From assembly GCF_910592395.1 (NCBI RefSeq), contig NC_088326.1, positions 2,733,001 through 2,797,000 of the forward strand: DNA of 64,000 nucleotides, in the 5' to 3' direction. The DNA comes from Lineus longissimus. Lineage: Eukaryota; Nemertea; Pilidiophora; Heteronemertea; Lineidae. Below are positions 12,580 to 24,049 of the stretch, in pieces (the first letter of the stretch is position 1; the number at the start of each line of letters is the position of its first letter). Under the pieces are notes generated by a model. It did not search any database. It worked only from the letters and a program-made list of their open reading frames with translations, and was not told the DNA's origin. The translations under genes were made by a program, and so were the position numbers.

Positions 12580-15492
12580 ATGGGTTGCATCGTCGGCTCG
12601 CTAGCGGGCACAGTAAGTTGGGTTGAAAACTTCTGTCATAGGCCTAGTTTTAAGTTATATAGGCTAGTCACAGTGTCATTTTCACTTCCTAGTTCGTCAT
12701 CATCATTCATGCATTCCGACATTCATTACATCCTCCTCAATGCCTCCATCACTCACTCTGGACCGTCTGGTCAGCTTGAGGTTGTGCGATATAGAATGGC
12801 CACTTTTTAATGGGAATTAACTTCATGATGGCATGGCGTAAATGGCGATACACTACATTATACACAAAAAGGACAAAAGGGGAAAGTGGTGATATACAAT
12901 AGTATGCAAGATTAGAATATAGTAAGGTTTACCCGCTAGTATAGTTATAGCCTGCCCTGGGTCTGCAAAACTAGGGAGGGTCAAGGAAGCCTACATGTAC
13001 GAAACTATGAACCGTTAATATTTTTTGGCCAATTTTTTACTAGAAATACTTGTAATTGTAGAGAATATCCTCGACCTCACTAGTGTTGATTCCATTTCAG
13101 GTTGCCTGTTGTTTCTGTGGCTCAGCCTGCAGCCTGTGTTGTTCTTGTTGCCCGTCATGTGCCAACTCGGCCGTTACCAGGATTGCCTATGCAGTCCTGC
13201 TCCTCCTTGGTACTATCGTGTCCTGTATATTCCTGGCCCCAGGGCTGCGGGGAGCCTTGGATAAGGTGAGTTAATGCGGGTAAATCATTCCAGGGTTCTC
13301 CACTGAGGTTTCTCAATGTAGGGAGGTTTTCCAGAAGCAAGGTAGGATGACTAGCAATTTAAGATAGGGTGCCCCAAATATAAACCCTTTACAAAATTGT
13401 AGAGCAAAATACATGTAGGTTGGCTGCTTCAAAGGGATGCTGGTAAGTTGCAAAGGCAGGGTGGTGATCCCCTGACAAATGGCCTTGTGGAGAACACTCT
13501 CTTCTAAATTTGATTGGAGAAGTTTATCATTGGTGTGCGAGTAGTCGCTGTAAGCAGCAACTAGACTTGCTAATTTCGAGGCTAGAACTCTTGTGAATTG
13601 TCTTTGGTCCAGTGAACCCCTCTACCTCCAGTCTTGTGGGTCTCCTGGCCAGAGACCAATCACTCGCGTGATCTGCTTCAGTACATCTCAAGTGGTTTTA
13701 CTATCCCAATATTTTTCAGATACCTGCATTATGTAGTCCAGCTCTTATAGGAACAGGATCAGTGTTGGACAAAACAACGTGTGATGGTATCGTGGGATAC
13801 CTCTCCGTTTATCGGGTATGTTTCGGAATGGTGTGCTTCTTCTTCTTGTTCACGTTAATCATGATAAACGTGAAGACGTCGAATGATCCAAGATCCAAGA
13901 TACAAAATGGGTAAGAGGATTGTATTTTTACCCTTTTACTAAGTATTCATAAAGACTAAGTCTAGTGTTTATGAATTCTTGCTATAACCTGTTCTGCCAT
14001 TCGGAAGAGTTTGTTCAGAAAAGTGAGACTGTTTTGAGCTAACCACTTTTGGCCTTGTTGTTGTGGCCAATGAAGGAGTTTGTCCAGTGTAGTAAGTGTT
14101 TGGAGCCTGGCCATTCAACCCGCTGTTGTAGTTGTGGGGATCACGGCACTGACATCATGAATTGAAAGACTCTGACAAAAAGATTGATTTGGTGAAAACA
14201 AATCCACACCAGGCACATAACAGACTTCGGCGTCTTTCTTGATGTTCTTCAGTTGTTTCAATGATACGGTAGAATCTTCCACTTGCTCATTTCTGTTTCA
14301 GATTTTGGTTCTTCAAGTACCTGATCGTGATCGGCATTATCGTTGGTGCATTCTTCATCCCGGCTGGAGCATTTGGAACAGGTATTCCACCTCAACAGCA
14401 GCATGGCACTCTGTACACTCTATTGAGCACTCTGCACTGTGCCTCATTTTTGTGGCAGCAGCTATGGTCATATCAAGATAGTTATTGCTATTTTTTGTCT
14501 TTGACATCCAGGACCAGGGTTTTCAATCCAGCAGGTTGTTAACTCTTGATTTAAACGGCATTGCAAATCTTCCCTCGCTGCCCATTTTGAGATTTAATGA
14601 TTCCGATTCATGATATTTTCTTTTTTAGTGTGGATGTGGTTTGGTATGGTAGGGGCTTTCTTCTTCATCCTCATCCAACTTGTCTTGCTGGTGGACTTTG
14701 CACATGCCTGGAACGAAAAATGGATCGGAAACTATGAGGAATCTGAAAACAAAATGTGGTATGGAGGTAAGTGTTATCCTGGGTCAGTTTTTTTGCGGGT
14801 TTTAAGGCTCCAATCAGGAAAAATCTTGTGAATTCAGATTTACAGTATTCTTATCAAATTGAAAGTCTTGAATGGGGGATTTTATGCTGGAGCTGTGTGG
14901 TTCATATGAGGTTTAAACACAGATGAACCAAGGTGGCTTTCAAGGACCTGAAATTCTTGGCTCTTCACCAAACGAGCGTTTGTTGGATCAGATTAAAAGG
15001 CATTGTCCCATGGACCTGAGTGCCTATCCCAGGGCAAGTAAAATATCCCACAGTGGTGGACAGTGGGCTATAGTGGACTCTGTACCTCTGGCTAAATTTA
15101 AATGAGCTAATGACGGGTTTGTGTACTCCTGAAGGCTTCGAAGACAAAAAAAAAATTTGAAAAGGTTATGATGAATGATAAAATATGGCTATTAAGATAA
15201 TGAATATTTTAGTAAATTGTCTTACCCAATTGTTTCCTCTTTTATAGGGGCAGCGGTAGTGCAGTGGAAGAGAGTCGGCCTCATGATCAGGAGGTCGTGG
15301 GTTCGACTCCCGGCCGAGTCACTGCTTAGTTCCCCCACTGGTCGAGTTCAAGTGAGCACCTTCTGGTTGCTCCTTGAAACCCCTGATTGATTTCTGTGGA
15401 GACCGGGATAATAATATGATATCCCAAAGCGCTTTGAGCGAGAACTATAGTGTCACGGAATTGTACTATATAAAAGACTCATTATTATTATC

Positions 15493-15523
<31 letters not shown>

Positions 15524-18500
15524 TTCCAGGTCTTCTGTTCTTCACCATTCTATTCTACCTACTCAGCATCACGTGCGTTGTCCTCTTCTACGTGTTCTAC
15601 ACCCAACCAGACGGCTGTTCGCTCAACAAATTCTTCATCAGCTTCAATTTGATTCTGTGCATCATCGCGTCGATCGTGTCGGTCCTCCCCAAGATCCAGG
15701 AAGTCAATCCCCACTCTGGTCTCCTCCAATCGTCAATCATTACAATCTATGTGATGTACTTGACGTGGTCGTCCATGACGAATCAACCAGGTCAGTATTC
15801 CAACACCACAGTTCACAGGGATAGTCTGCCTTGCTTAAAACAAATTTCGAATTCATTTGAAAATAATTTTTCCATAATTTTTGCAAAAAAAGATTTGTTT
15901 GGAATATATATACATGGTAATAGTGGAATGACGTCTCTCTGGAAAGATGTCCCTTTACAAGCTGTTCTCGGTACCTGGTGGGGGGCTTATTCCACGATGT
16001 CACATAGTTGAAAACACACTTAAAAAACCTCAGCGATCCTGGTCAAATCTCCCTGCTGACAGAACAAGGTGGTCGGCCTGGAGCCGGCATGAAAACATGT
16101 TAGAATCCTTTGTCGGCTGCGTTGTAATCATAAACAGGGTGTTTTAATTATAGCTTTTATATTTTTAGATCGAAGATGCAACCCCAGTTTGGCTTCGATC
16201 ATTAATCCTGGTCAAATGAGAAACATAACAAACTCTACCGCAAACCCTAATGGTGAAAATTTCAAATTTGAATTCGACTATCAGAGTGTGATGGGCTTAG
16301 TAATATGGTTCATTGCTGTTCTTTACTCGAGGTAGGTCATCGCAGTGTCTAGTCCTGTCCTCAGGTTTGGAGAAGATTATTGATGTAAAGCAAAATTTTA
16401 AAGAAGCTAAGTGAAACAGTGTTAAAGGTGATAACACTTACTTCATTTTGTTGTGGCTACTAGAGCAAGAGTACTGTGATTGATATTTTTCTTGATGCAC
16501 ATGTCACTTTCAACTCAATATGATCCACTCGTTCCATTTCAGCATCCGATCAAGCACCCACAGCCAGGCGGGGAAGATCACGATGCACGGTGCGGAGAAA
16601 ACCGTCATCGACGGGGAGACAACATCTGGTCAGTATCTTACACCAAACATTCAAATTAGAATATACCGCATGAAGTCTTGTCTACTTTTGTTTAGTATTA
16701 TAAACAAACCATTTGAAAAGGCAAGCATTTTGCATGAAAATTTGTAGCTGAACTGGAAATTTTTCTTATACCGGTATGTGATGGAAATAGATTTGTACGT
16801 TTGGGAGATGCATGTTTCCCTGAGAAGTAGTCCTCACTGTCTGCATGCTTCATATGTGCAACTGTCTTGATTTAGCTAAAGTCGGGGTCATTGCTTTTTT
16901 GGAAGCACAAAACCTCATTTGTTTCTGTCACAGAACAACCTTGGAAAGGAAGGTCTGGAGGCAGTCCGTGTTGCCATGCTCTACCGATAGATTTTCTGTT
17001 AAAAAAACACGTTACATTGATTATGAGACAGGCTTTGTTTTGCACCTGCACGCCTTGTATTCTTTCCCTTTTCGACAGGTTCACATATTTTATTTTGATG
17101 TCTTTTCGTCGCAATCCTTTTGTTTTGCTTTTGTACTTGGTGGTAGTCTTCATTTTTGCTTGAAATTTTTGGCTTCAAAATAAAATAATTCGATCAGGCT
17201 GGTTGGTTATGCTACTTTGTGTCAAGTTAAGTAAAAATCTTGACGGATATAAATTCAACAGGTTCTAAAATGCTCGTTTCATCTTCTCTATAACCGGTGA
17301 TGCCACGTTCCACAGAATACTAATCAGGACACCTCTCTATAAAGGACTGCACTTCTCAGTCCCTTAATGTCCTTAATAGAGAGATTCTGCTGTACTTCAT
17401 CAATGCTCTGACACAACTTTCTCTGAATTATATGCTTTCTTTCTATGCTTACAGAGGAGGTGATTTTGAGAGAAAAAGGTACAACTGATGTAATGACTGT
17501 GAAATGGAGCCATGGTGCTATGATTACCCTGAATTTGGTTATGGTACCATGGTTACCTGTCTGGCAATTTGCGAGGGCCTACCCTGACCAGACTTCCAAC
17601 ACGTTGAGCTGGAACAGCATGCCTTGGGGTTGGGTACTTTGTTTCAGGCAGAAATGCAGTAGCATCATTGGCTTGATCATTCAGTGACTTTGGAATATCA
17701 ATATGAAAATGTCAATAACGTTGAATTAATATTCTACATTTCTTTCGATTTGTTTTGTGTGCAGGTTATGGTAACGTAGGTGAGCGAGTGCAAAAATTAA
17801 TAGGCTTTGGTGATTGGAGGGAGATTCCTCCCTGCATGAAAATCTTTAGCTCCCCTGCACATAGTCCCTGGCTTGCCAAGACTTATCACACATGTCTAGG
17901 TTGATAGCTATCTCCTGCAGATTTTGGCTTATGGGTGCGTGTGGTTTGAGTCGTGAGAGGGGAATGCCAAATGGTTGGATGCAGCATAAATGTGTGCCTG
18001 TTTTATGCTAAACCTTGTAGTTGTATTTTGACATGTTTGAGCATTTGAAACCATCGCGTGCAGCACTCCATTACCAGGGATTGACACTAAGAAACTTGAA
18101 GGCACAGTGAAGTGTTCAGAAAGAGGGACTAAGTGCCTTGTTTTGTTGATTACTGTTGGCTTAACATGATTTGAGGTCGTGGGCGGGGGGGGGGGTTCAG
18201 GGGTTGGCAATACCTGTTGGAGTCTTGTCAGTGTTGGCCGAGTCGCTGATTGCGAAGATAAAGCAAACTTTCTTTGAATGTTGATGTTTCAATAACACTG
18301 TTTTGCATTTGTTTGGTTGATGATATTTTTCTTTTCTTTTTTGATGGTCTTTCGTGTTTTCATTCTTGATTTGACTCTGGTGTGTTACTTCCCGAATTAC
18401 TGTGTCGGTTTGTAGCTCTCCATCAACACTAACAGCGTTCTGTGTCCTTGTCATTTTCCCCATCACAGGCGCAAGGCAAGACTTCAGGGTCCAGCTCATG

Positions 18501-20773
18501 AACTTGTTGACTGTGTCTGGGTACACAGCTGTGTACTGAATATCTTTCGCGCTACCCAAATAATCTCTCACAGAAAACCTTTAGACTAGCCTTGATCTCT
18601 CGCAGAAAACCTTTTGCATTTCATTTTCCCCATCACAGGCGCAAGGCAAGACTTCAGGGTCCTGCTCATGAACTTGTTGACTGTGTCTGGGTACACAGCT
18701 GTGTACTGAAAATCTTTCGCGCTACCCAAATAATCTCTCACAGAAAACCTTTAGTCTAGCCTTGATCTCTCGCAGAAAACCTTTTGCTGCTTGGAGCAAA
18801 GAGTTATGTAAAGAAATAAGATAAAAAGAAACTATTGAAAATTATGTGACATGCACCTGCAAATGCCCACTGTCTTCTGCTTCCACACTCCTCAAGCCTT
18901 TATCCTCTTTTACCAGCAGTCTGTTTCATATTCAATGTAACAATGTGTTCAAAACTCCTAACAATGTTATGATTTAAAGTTGCTTTTGTATTTTTCACAG
19001 TTGGGCATGTTGAGGCTTGCATGCCATGTCCATTTCTGCAGATCAAGGATGGCCTGCTTGTTCATTTCAGATTTTGCTATTTTTGTTGCCCACAGTTGAT
19101 ACGACTCATTGGGTGATATGAATAAAGACTAGCAAATGCTTTTACTCCGGTTTTGTACAGGAAGGCCTAGTGTAAATGTACATGGAGATTTAGATAAAAG
19201 CATTTGCTAGTCTTTATTCATATCACCCACTGATTAGCCTTACTTTTAACCCTTAAGGACTCGGGGAATGGTGCAGATTTGTATTTTTTCAGAAATTGTT
19301 TTTCTTTCTGATGTGTATTTTGGGATCATTTGGTCTGTTTACACTGGTTCATGCTGAGGGAACTGGGTGTATAAATGTACAGCTCACTGAGATTGGTGGT
19401 AGGGAGGTCAGCCTTAAGGAGTTCTGTAGTGTAAAGGAAGAAAGGCCTCTGATATTTTGACCAAAAATTGAAGTTTTCCAATTTCAAAACATTTTCTCGG
19501 AAATATTTTCAGGATCGAAAAAATATCGGGGTATGTTATTATTTGGTGAAGCTGTCTGTAAAGTTCTATCTCAAACAACCAGTGGCTTTAACCTGACCTC
19601 ACATTTTAACCCTCACTGCTTTTATTTTGTTAATTTTTACACATTCTGAGTGAAGGCACTTGCTAATGTTTTTAACAAATTTTAACATTGGTGTAGGTCT
19701 GGTAGGTGACTGTAGTTTAGTTTGCTGCCAAATGGATATATAATGCTGATATTGGCTGATATGAATAAAGTCTAGCAAATGCCTTTACTTCAATTTTGTA
19801 CAGAAAGGCTTTGTGTAAATGTACATGGAGTTTTAGATAAAAGCATTCGCTAGTCTTTATTCATATCACCCATTGTAGTTGTATCTTTCTCTTCTGACAT
19901 TGATACTTTGTTTTTAAATAGCTTGTTTATGATAATAGATCTGTCCATATCATTACATCAGGACCAACAGATGTCAGCCCTCTCTGTACCATTCTACGAG
20001 TCCATCAATATAATATCTTTTTTGATCATTTATCTGTTGAGAAATCTTTACTGTGATAACGACTACACCGCTCATTTAGTTCTTATCCATCAAAACGAAG
20101 TTTGAGATTTTGCTGTAAAAGACCTCTGAAGTCCTTAATCAGTCAATGACCACTATTTTAGCAGCCAGCATCATCCTACATATCCTCTGCCACCAGTCAC
20201 GCCCTCTTTCCATCTTCCAGGCTCCAAGGATGCGGACAGCGAGGCTGCCGACAATAAAGTGGTTGACGACGAGGAGGAATGCGTGAAATACAGCTATTCT
20301 TTCTTCCACTTCATGTTTATGCTGGCGTCGTTCTACGTCATGATGACGCTCACAAACTGGTACAAGTAAGTAATATAAAATATGATAATAATGAGTCTTT
20401 TATATAGCGCAATTCCGTGACACTAGTTCTCGCTCAAAGCGCTTTGGGATATCATATTATTACCCCGGTCTCCACAGAAATCCATCGGGGGTTTCAAGGA
20501 GCAACCAGAAGGTGCTCACTTGAACTCGACCAGTGTCGTAGTTTCCATGTTGAAGTCGGCATCACAGGATCCGTAATTGCCAAGTTTTGTCCGGAAGAAG
20601 TCACATGATCTTCATATCTTGATTACCTTTCCAGGCCGAGTTCCGACTTCAAGACGCTGAACGCCAACCTGCCATCAGTCTGGGTCAAGATCGTCTCCAG
20701 CTGGCTGTGCATGGTCATCTACATCTGGACCCTCATCGCCCCGGCCGTGCTCACCGACCGTGAGTTCGACTGA
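12580..20773 (+). CDS. SERINC: Serine incorporator family membrane protein (SERINC), complete
   Basis: Ten constitutive exons join in frame: 12580-12612, 13101-13265, 13720-13910, 14302-14381, 14629-14766, 15530-15790, 16169-16331, 16543-16628, 20221-20365 and 20635-20773 (TGA). They give 466 aa, the usual SERINC length. Family landmarks are clear: a Cys-rich start ([20 protein letters not shown]), [18 protein letters not shown], a hydrophobic run ending [52 protein letters not shown], and the end [20 protein letters not shown]. SERINCs are polytopic membrane proteins (about 10-11 helices) linked in the literature to serine-derived lipids and phospholipid scrambling. The hydrophilic loop between exons 16543-16628 and 20221-20365 can take two extra microexons. 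Introns hold a SINE, its inverted partner and two MITEs. The ATG at 12580 starts MGC, like family members. Confidence 0.95.
15247..15527 (+). mobile_element. tRNA-derived SINE in a SERINC intron
   Basis: The head has RNA polymerase III promoter boxes: A box TAGTGCAGTGG at 15257-15267 and B box GGTTCGACTCC at 15300-15310, the spacing of a tRNA. It continues with a non-tRNA body (ctggttgctccttgaaaccc, cccaaagcgctttgagcg) and an ATT microsatellite tail at about 15480-15524. The tail runs directly into the splice acceptor of the exon at 15530. The body recurs in inverse orientation at 20383-20535. It is not a functional tRNA, since the 3' half does not close an acceptor stem and continues into the SINE body. 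Confidence 0.85.
17318..17396. repeat. Dispersed repeat related to 3635-3795
   Basis: It shares caggacacctctctataa, cagtccctt and taatagagagattctgctgta with the copy in the kelch introns. It lies about 60 bp upstream of the 24-nt candidate microexon. Confidence 0.55.
17455..17478 (+). CDS. SERINC: Candidate 24-nt cassette microexon of SERINC
   Basis: A pyrimidine-rich tract ending in ttacag precedes 24 nt that encode EEVILREK in the right frame, followed by donor gtacaa. It enters and leaves in phase 1, exactly as the flanking exons need, so inclusion adds eight residues to the cytosolic loop without a frameshift. Being so short, it needs transcript evidence. Confidence 0.5.
17765..17779 (+). 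CDS. SERINC: Candidate 15-nt cassette microexon of SERINC
   Basis: A long T-rich tract ending gtgtgcag is followed by GTTATGGTAACGTAG and a strong donor gtgagc. It is phase 1 on both sides and would add GYGNV. It lies 286 bp after the 24-nt candidate and ahead of the exon at 20221. Acceptor and donor are both good, but chance cannot be excluded for 15 nt. Confidence 0.45.
   Translation, partial: VMVT
18451..18790. repeat. 170-bp tandem duplication in a SERINC intron
   Basis: The unit beginning tcattttccccatcacaggc at 18451 is repeated at 18621 with only a few differences. Each unit also contains an internal echo of the tctcrcagaaaacctttt motif. Both copies carry an acceptor-like catcacag, but no exon with a donor follows. 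Confidence 0.9.
19111..19228. mobile_element. MITE-like inverted-repeat element, copy 1
   Basis: A 118-bp element begins gggtgatatgaataaagact and ends with its reverse complement at 19228. The terminal inverted repeats are about 34 bp, and the short middle contains gtaaatgtacatgg. A second copy lies at 19751-19872. It has no coding capacity. The flanking bases do not show a clear target-site duplication. Confidence 0.85.
19751..19872. mobile_element. MITE-like inverted-repeat element, copy 2
   Basis: Same element as 19111-19228, in the same orientation about 640 bp further on in the same SERINC intron. There are several differences in the left arm (ggctgatatgaataaagtct) and fewer in the right. 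ATT flanks both ends, which could be a target duplication. Confidence 0.85.
20383..20535 (-). mobile_element. Truncated SINE, inverted relative of 15247-15527
   Basis: This is the reverse complement of the body and 3' end of the SINE at 15247-15527: caaagcgctttggga, the gagcaaccagaaggtgctcac stretch and cttgaactcgacc in reverse order. The tRNA-like head is missing. It lies in the last SERINC intron, in opposite orientation to the first copy. Confidence 0.85.
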
Positions 20774-22391
20774 CTAGAGCAGGACCGCTACAGACATATT
20801 GATGGGGAAATGCTGTAGTGATGGACTTGAGAGCAAAATCTAGGGCCGGTTATTCAAAACAATGGGATTTTTAGTGTTAGTGCGTAGTTTTCGTAACATC
20901 TTGCTAAAAACGACCGATTTAACTCAAAGATATTTAAATTGATGTTTGGAATAACTCTACCCTGAATGCTGTAGTGATGGAATTCGGAAGAGAAATTTGG
21001 CCAATGATTCATGGAGCAGATCACAGGTGCTTGAAGATAGGAGAATCATATCGATCGTTCAGTCACAAGTTAATGGATGAACATAATCAGAATAATTCTA
21101 AACATATTACTCTTATGTCAAAGTTTTACATGTAAACATGTTTTCTGTAGCTGATCGATCACTGATTAATTTGTTGATTCTGATATCCTCACACGCCTGT
21201 GACACATCCGGGACCTCATGATGTAATGGAAATCGGAGAGAATATCCTGTGATCTGCATGGAGAATGTATATAGACACTTTCCTGTACAAAATTAGTAGT
21301 ACATGTGTTCATAGGTGTGTCATTGCAGACTGTTTATTAACCCTTGCACAACTGTACCCGGTATACGAGGTCCGTACACTGCGTACCACTGGCCCGCAAT
21401 AATCGTCACCAGCCTGAAGTTGGCTTCTTATTCCTCATTCCCTATTCCCTAAATTTTCCCTATCACAGTCCCTTTAAGTCTTGGGTTAGTTACGCCTGAA
21501 AGAACAAGATGGCAGCACTGCATTCAGTTCAATGCACACCTCGTGCCTAAGAGTGTGTAATGCTAGCTTTTTTACAATGAAACTTTTTCTTAGCCATGTT
21601 GGGATCCAGGGGTACGGTACTCTTCAACACCCCTGCGATAGCGAAAGTGACTTGGCGTACCTGTTTCTTTTGTGAGAGCATTCAGCGCAAGTGTAAAACT
21701 ATTTCTGGACTCGGAGCACCAGCCCTTCTTGCTACCACGTAGAAAATCACAAAATTTACAATTGTGTTAGAGTAAGAGTAAAATTTGTTTAAATGGCTAT
21801 ATGTGTAAAACATGCACATCATCAACATAGTTTAGTGTAATCAACTCTCTATAGATGTAACTTATAATCATTGTGACATAGTGTATATATGTTTTATTCA
21901 CCGTCAGCAGTGATATTCTTGGTACCAAAATTTGTCTGCCGTCGATTTTAAATCCAGTTGTAACTATATATATATGTACTTTGAAAGTTGGATTGAGGGA
22001 CTGAAGATTTTCATTAAATTTAAATACGATTTATTCTGTTTTTTTTCACCGTTTTGTTGCAAGTCCATTTTGTACGTTAATGAACACAATATTGTCCCTT
22101 TATCTTTGTATACCTACCCTTGGAGTAATAGAAATATTTTAAGGCACATGGGCTTGTTAAAGGGGAAACTTTGTCTTCTTAAAGGGACAACATTGACATT
22201 AATTGAACCACAAAAAACTGCGCCATTTTAGAGAAAAAATTTCGGGGGAGGGGGTTTATGTTATCACTTCTTGTAACCTGGTTGGTAACAGGCCAGCTAT
22301 AATAAGCATGGAAGTCTCATTTTATATAATTTCTGGAAAATTTCTTTGTTTATCATCGTGAGGTAATTTATGTTATTGTGCTTGATATCAT

Positions 22392-22397
22392 AATAAA
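22392..22397 (+). terminator. Possible SERINC polyadenylation signal
   Basis: AATAAA is followed by a GT-rich stretch (gttggtaaaa, gtgttgtcattag). It lies 1.6 kb after the SERINC stop. An earlier site may be used instead. Confidence 0.4.
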
Positions 22398-22899
22398 TAC
22401 GTTGGTAAAAACTACTAGTGTTGTCATTAGTTCTTCGCCAGAAATAGCATTCCGCGATAATGAGGTCACTGCCGCTGCTGCCCTCTATTTCCCCATCGCT
22501 GAATTACAGGCAATGTCGGACAAACATGCGGTTTAATTTCGTAATGGATTCAGGTTTTCTAACTAGGGCAGTTAGATTCAATCTGGTACATGTCCGAGTG
22601 TTGGAAATACTACATAATTGTTCTGAATATTTCTCTCTCTGACTCTATGGTATCATTCATGCTAAAAACAATGCAGGGTCAAAGATAATTGACTTTGAAA
22701 TAAGCTCAAATGCGTAGAAATAAGTGTCGATGTCCGACTGTCACGTGACTAAAACGTCATCAATATCTTATTCAAATGACCTTGTGAGCTATAAAAAGTA
22801 ACGTCCCGGAATGAAATTGGCAAATCTGCGCTGTGCACAATGAATACTTGTCGTGACTGATCATAACTATTCACTACCCTCTGCTTCACCTCCAAAACC

Positions 22900-23040
22900 C
22901 AGATTGGTCATGTGACCAAGTTTGACCAATCCGATTGGTCAGGTGACCAACCTGGACAATCCAATTGGTCAAGCCAATTGGTCAGTTGATCAACCTGGTC
23001 AGTAGAGTAGATCAAGACAGTTGGTCAGTTGATGACTGTT
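22900..23040. repeat. Clustered TTGGTCA / TGACCAA motifs
   Basis: At least seven copies of a TTGGTCA core occur in about 140 bp, several as ATTGGTCA or CAATTGGTCA. They sit in both orientations, so neighbouring copies form short palindromes. ATTGG is also the reverse of the CCAAT box. Confidence 0.7.
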
Positions 23041-24049
23041 TGCAATGGGTGCACTGTACAGCATTATGAACGCTGTGGTCATCCCGACGATCATCCTGAA
23101 CTTCGGTGCAATACTCGGTCGTGTGCGGCGAGGAGAGCGCACATGACTGACTCTGGTAATGGCGGTTTGCCCCAAGATGGAGACCTGGACTGGACTAAAC
23201 ACTGGAGACCTGATGGATCCGCCCAGCTGCGGATAAGTCCGTGTGTTGCCGCATCGCCAATAGACTCCTTTGCACTCCATTTCATCGTCTGATCGTCCCT
23301 CCTATCGGGCGACAGGACGAGCGGTCCACTGCATCCGTAATCTCGTAATATTGAAAAGATGCAAAAACCTTTGTTTGCCCATAATGGATTTGTCCCGCAT
23401 TATCGGACTATTGCATACGATATCATACGCATATGTTACATGACTATACTCTATAGTTCCATTGATAGATTAAGAAATCGAAACTGGATAACTAAAGTTC
23501 CCGTCTGTGGGGGTTAACGCCGAACGAGCAGGTTTTACACCGTTTTAATTAAAACAAATTGGAATTGGCTGGTTTGGCTGGTTTGGCTGGTTGGTTTATG
23601 GCTTTTAATAGGACTCCGTGCATCCAATTTCGAGATAGAGCTGAACAGCAAGCCATGTGGTGCATCAATCCATTCGACTGTTTGTTCCCCGCATACATAA
23701 TTCAGACATGGCTTTAGAATTGTATAGGCTTATCATACCCTTTTTAAACAGCATGTACGCTCTGTGAATTTATGATGTTGCATATTATCATAAAATGTCA
23801 TATAATCATTTACATGTAGTTTACTACCTGCTGGTGAAGGAGAGGACCGCTCCGTACGTAGCTTGACTGGAACGGCGATATGGACATGTAGCTGTCTGAG
23901 GCCTATATAAATCCATCATGCTGAGCCACTGTCGGAAACAGTTCTAATCCAGGTTAAGATTTCAATTTCTTTTCTTTGTTTTCCCATCGAGCCCCCCCCC
24001 CCCGTTATGTAAAATCCCCATGGCCACACATGCACCTCCCACTCCACTT

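Noticed and set aside
15247-15321. A tRNA gene, because A and B boxes are present
   Set aside because: The sequence continues into a SINE body with an ATT tail and a second copy elsewhere. The tRNA-like part does not close a proper acceptor stem.
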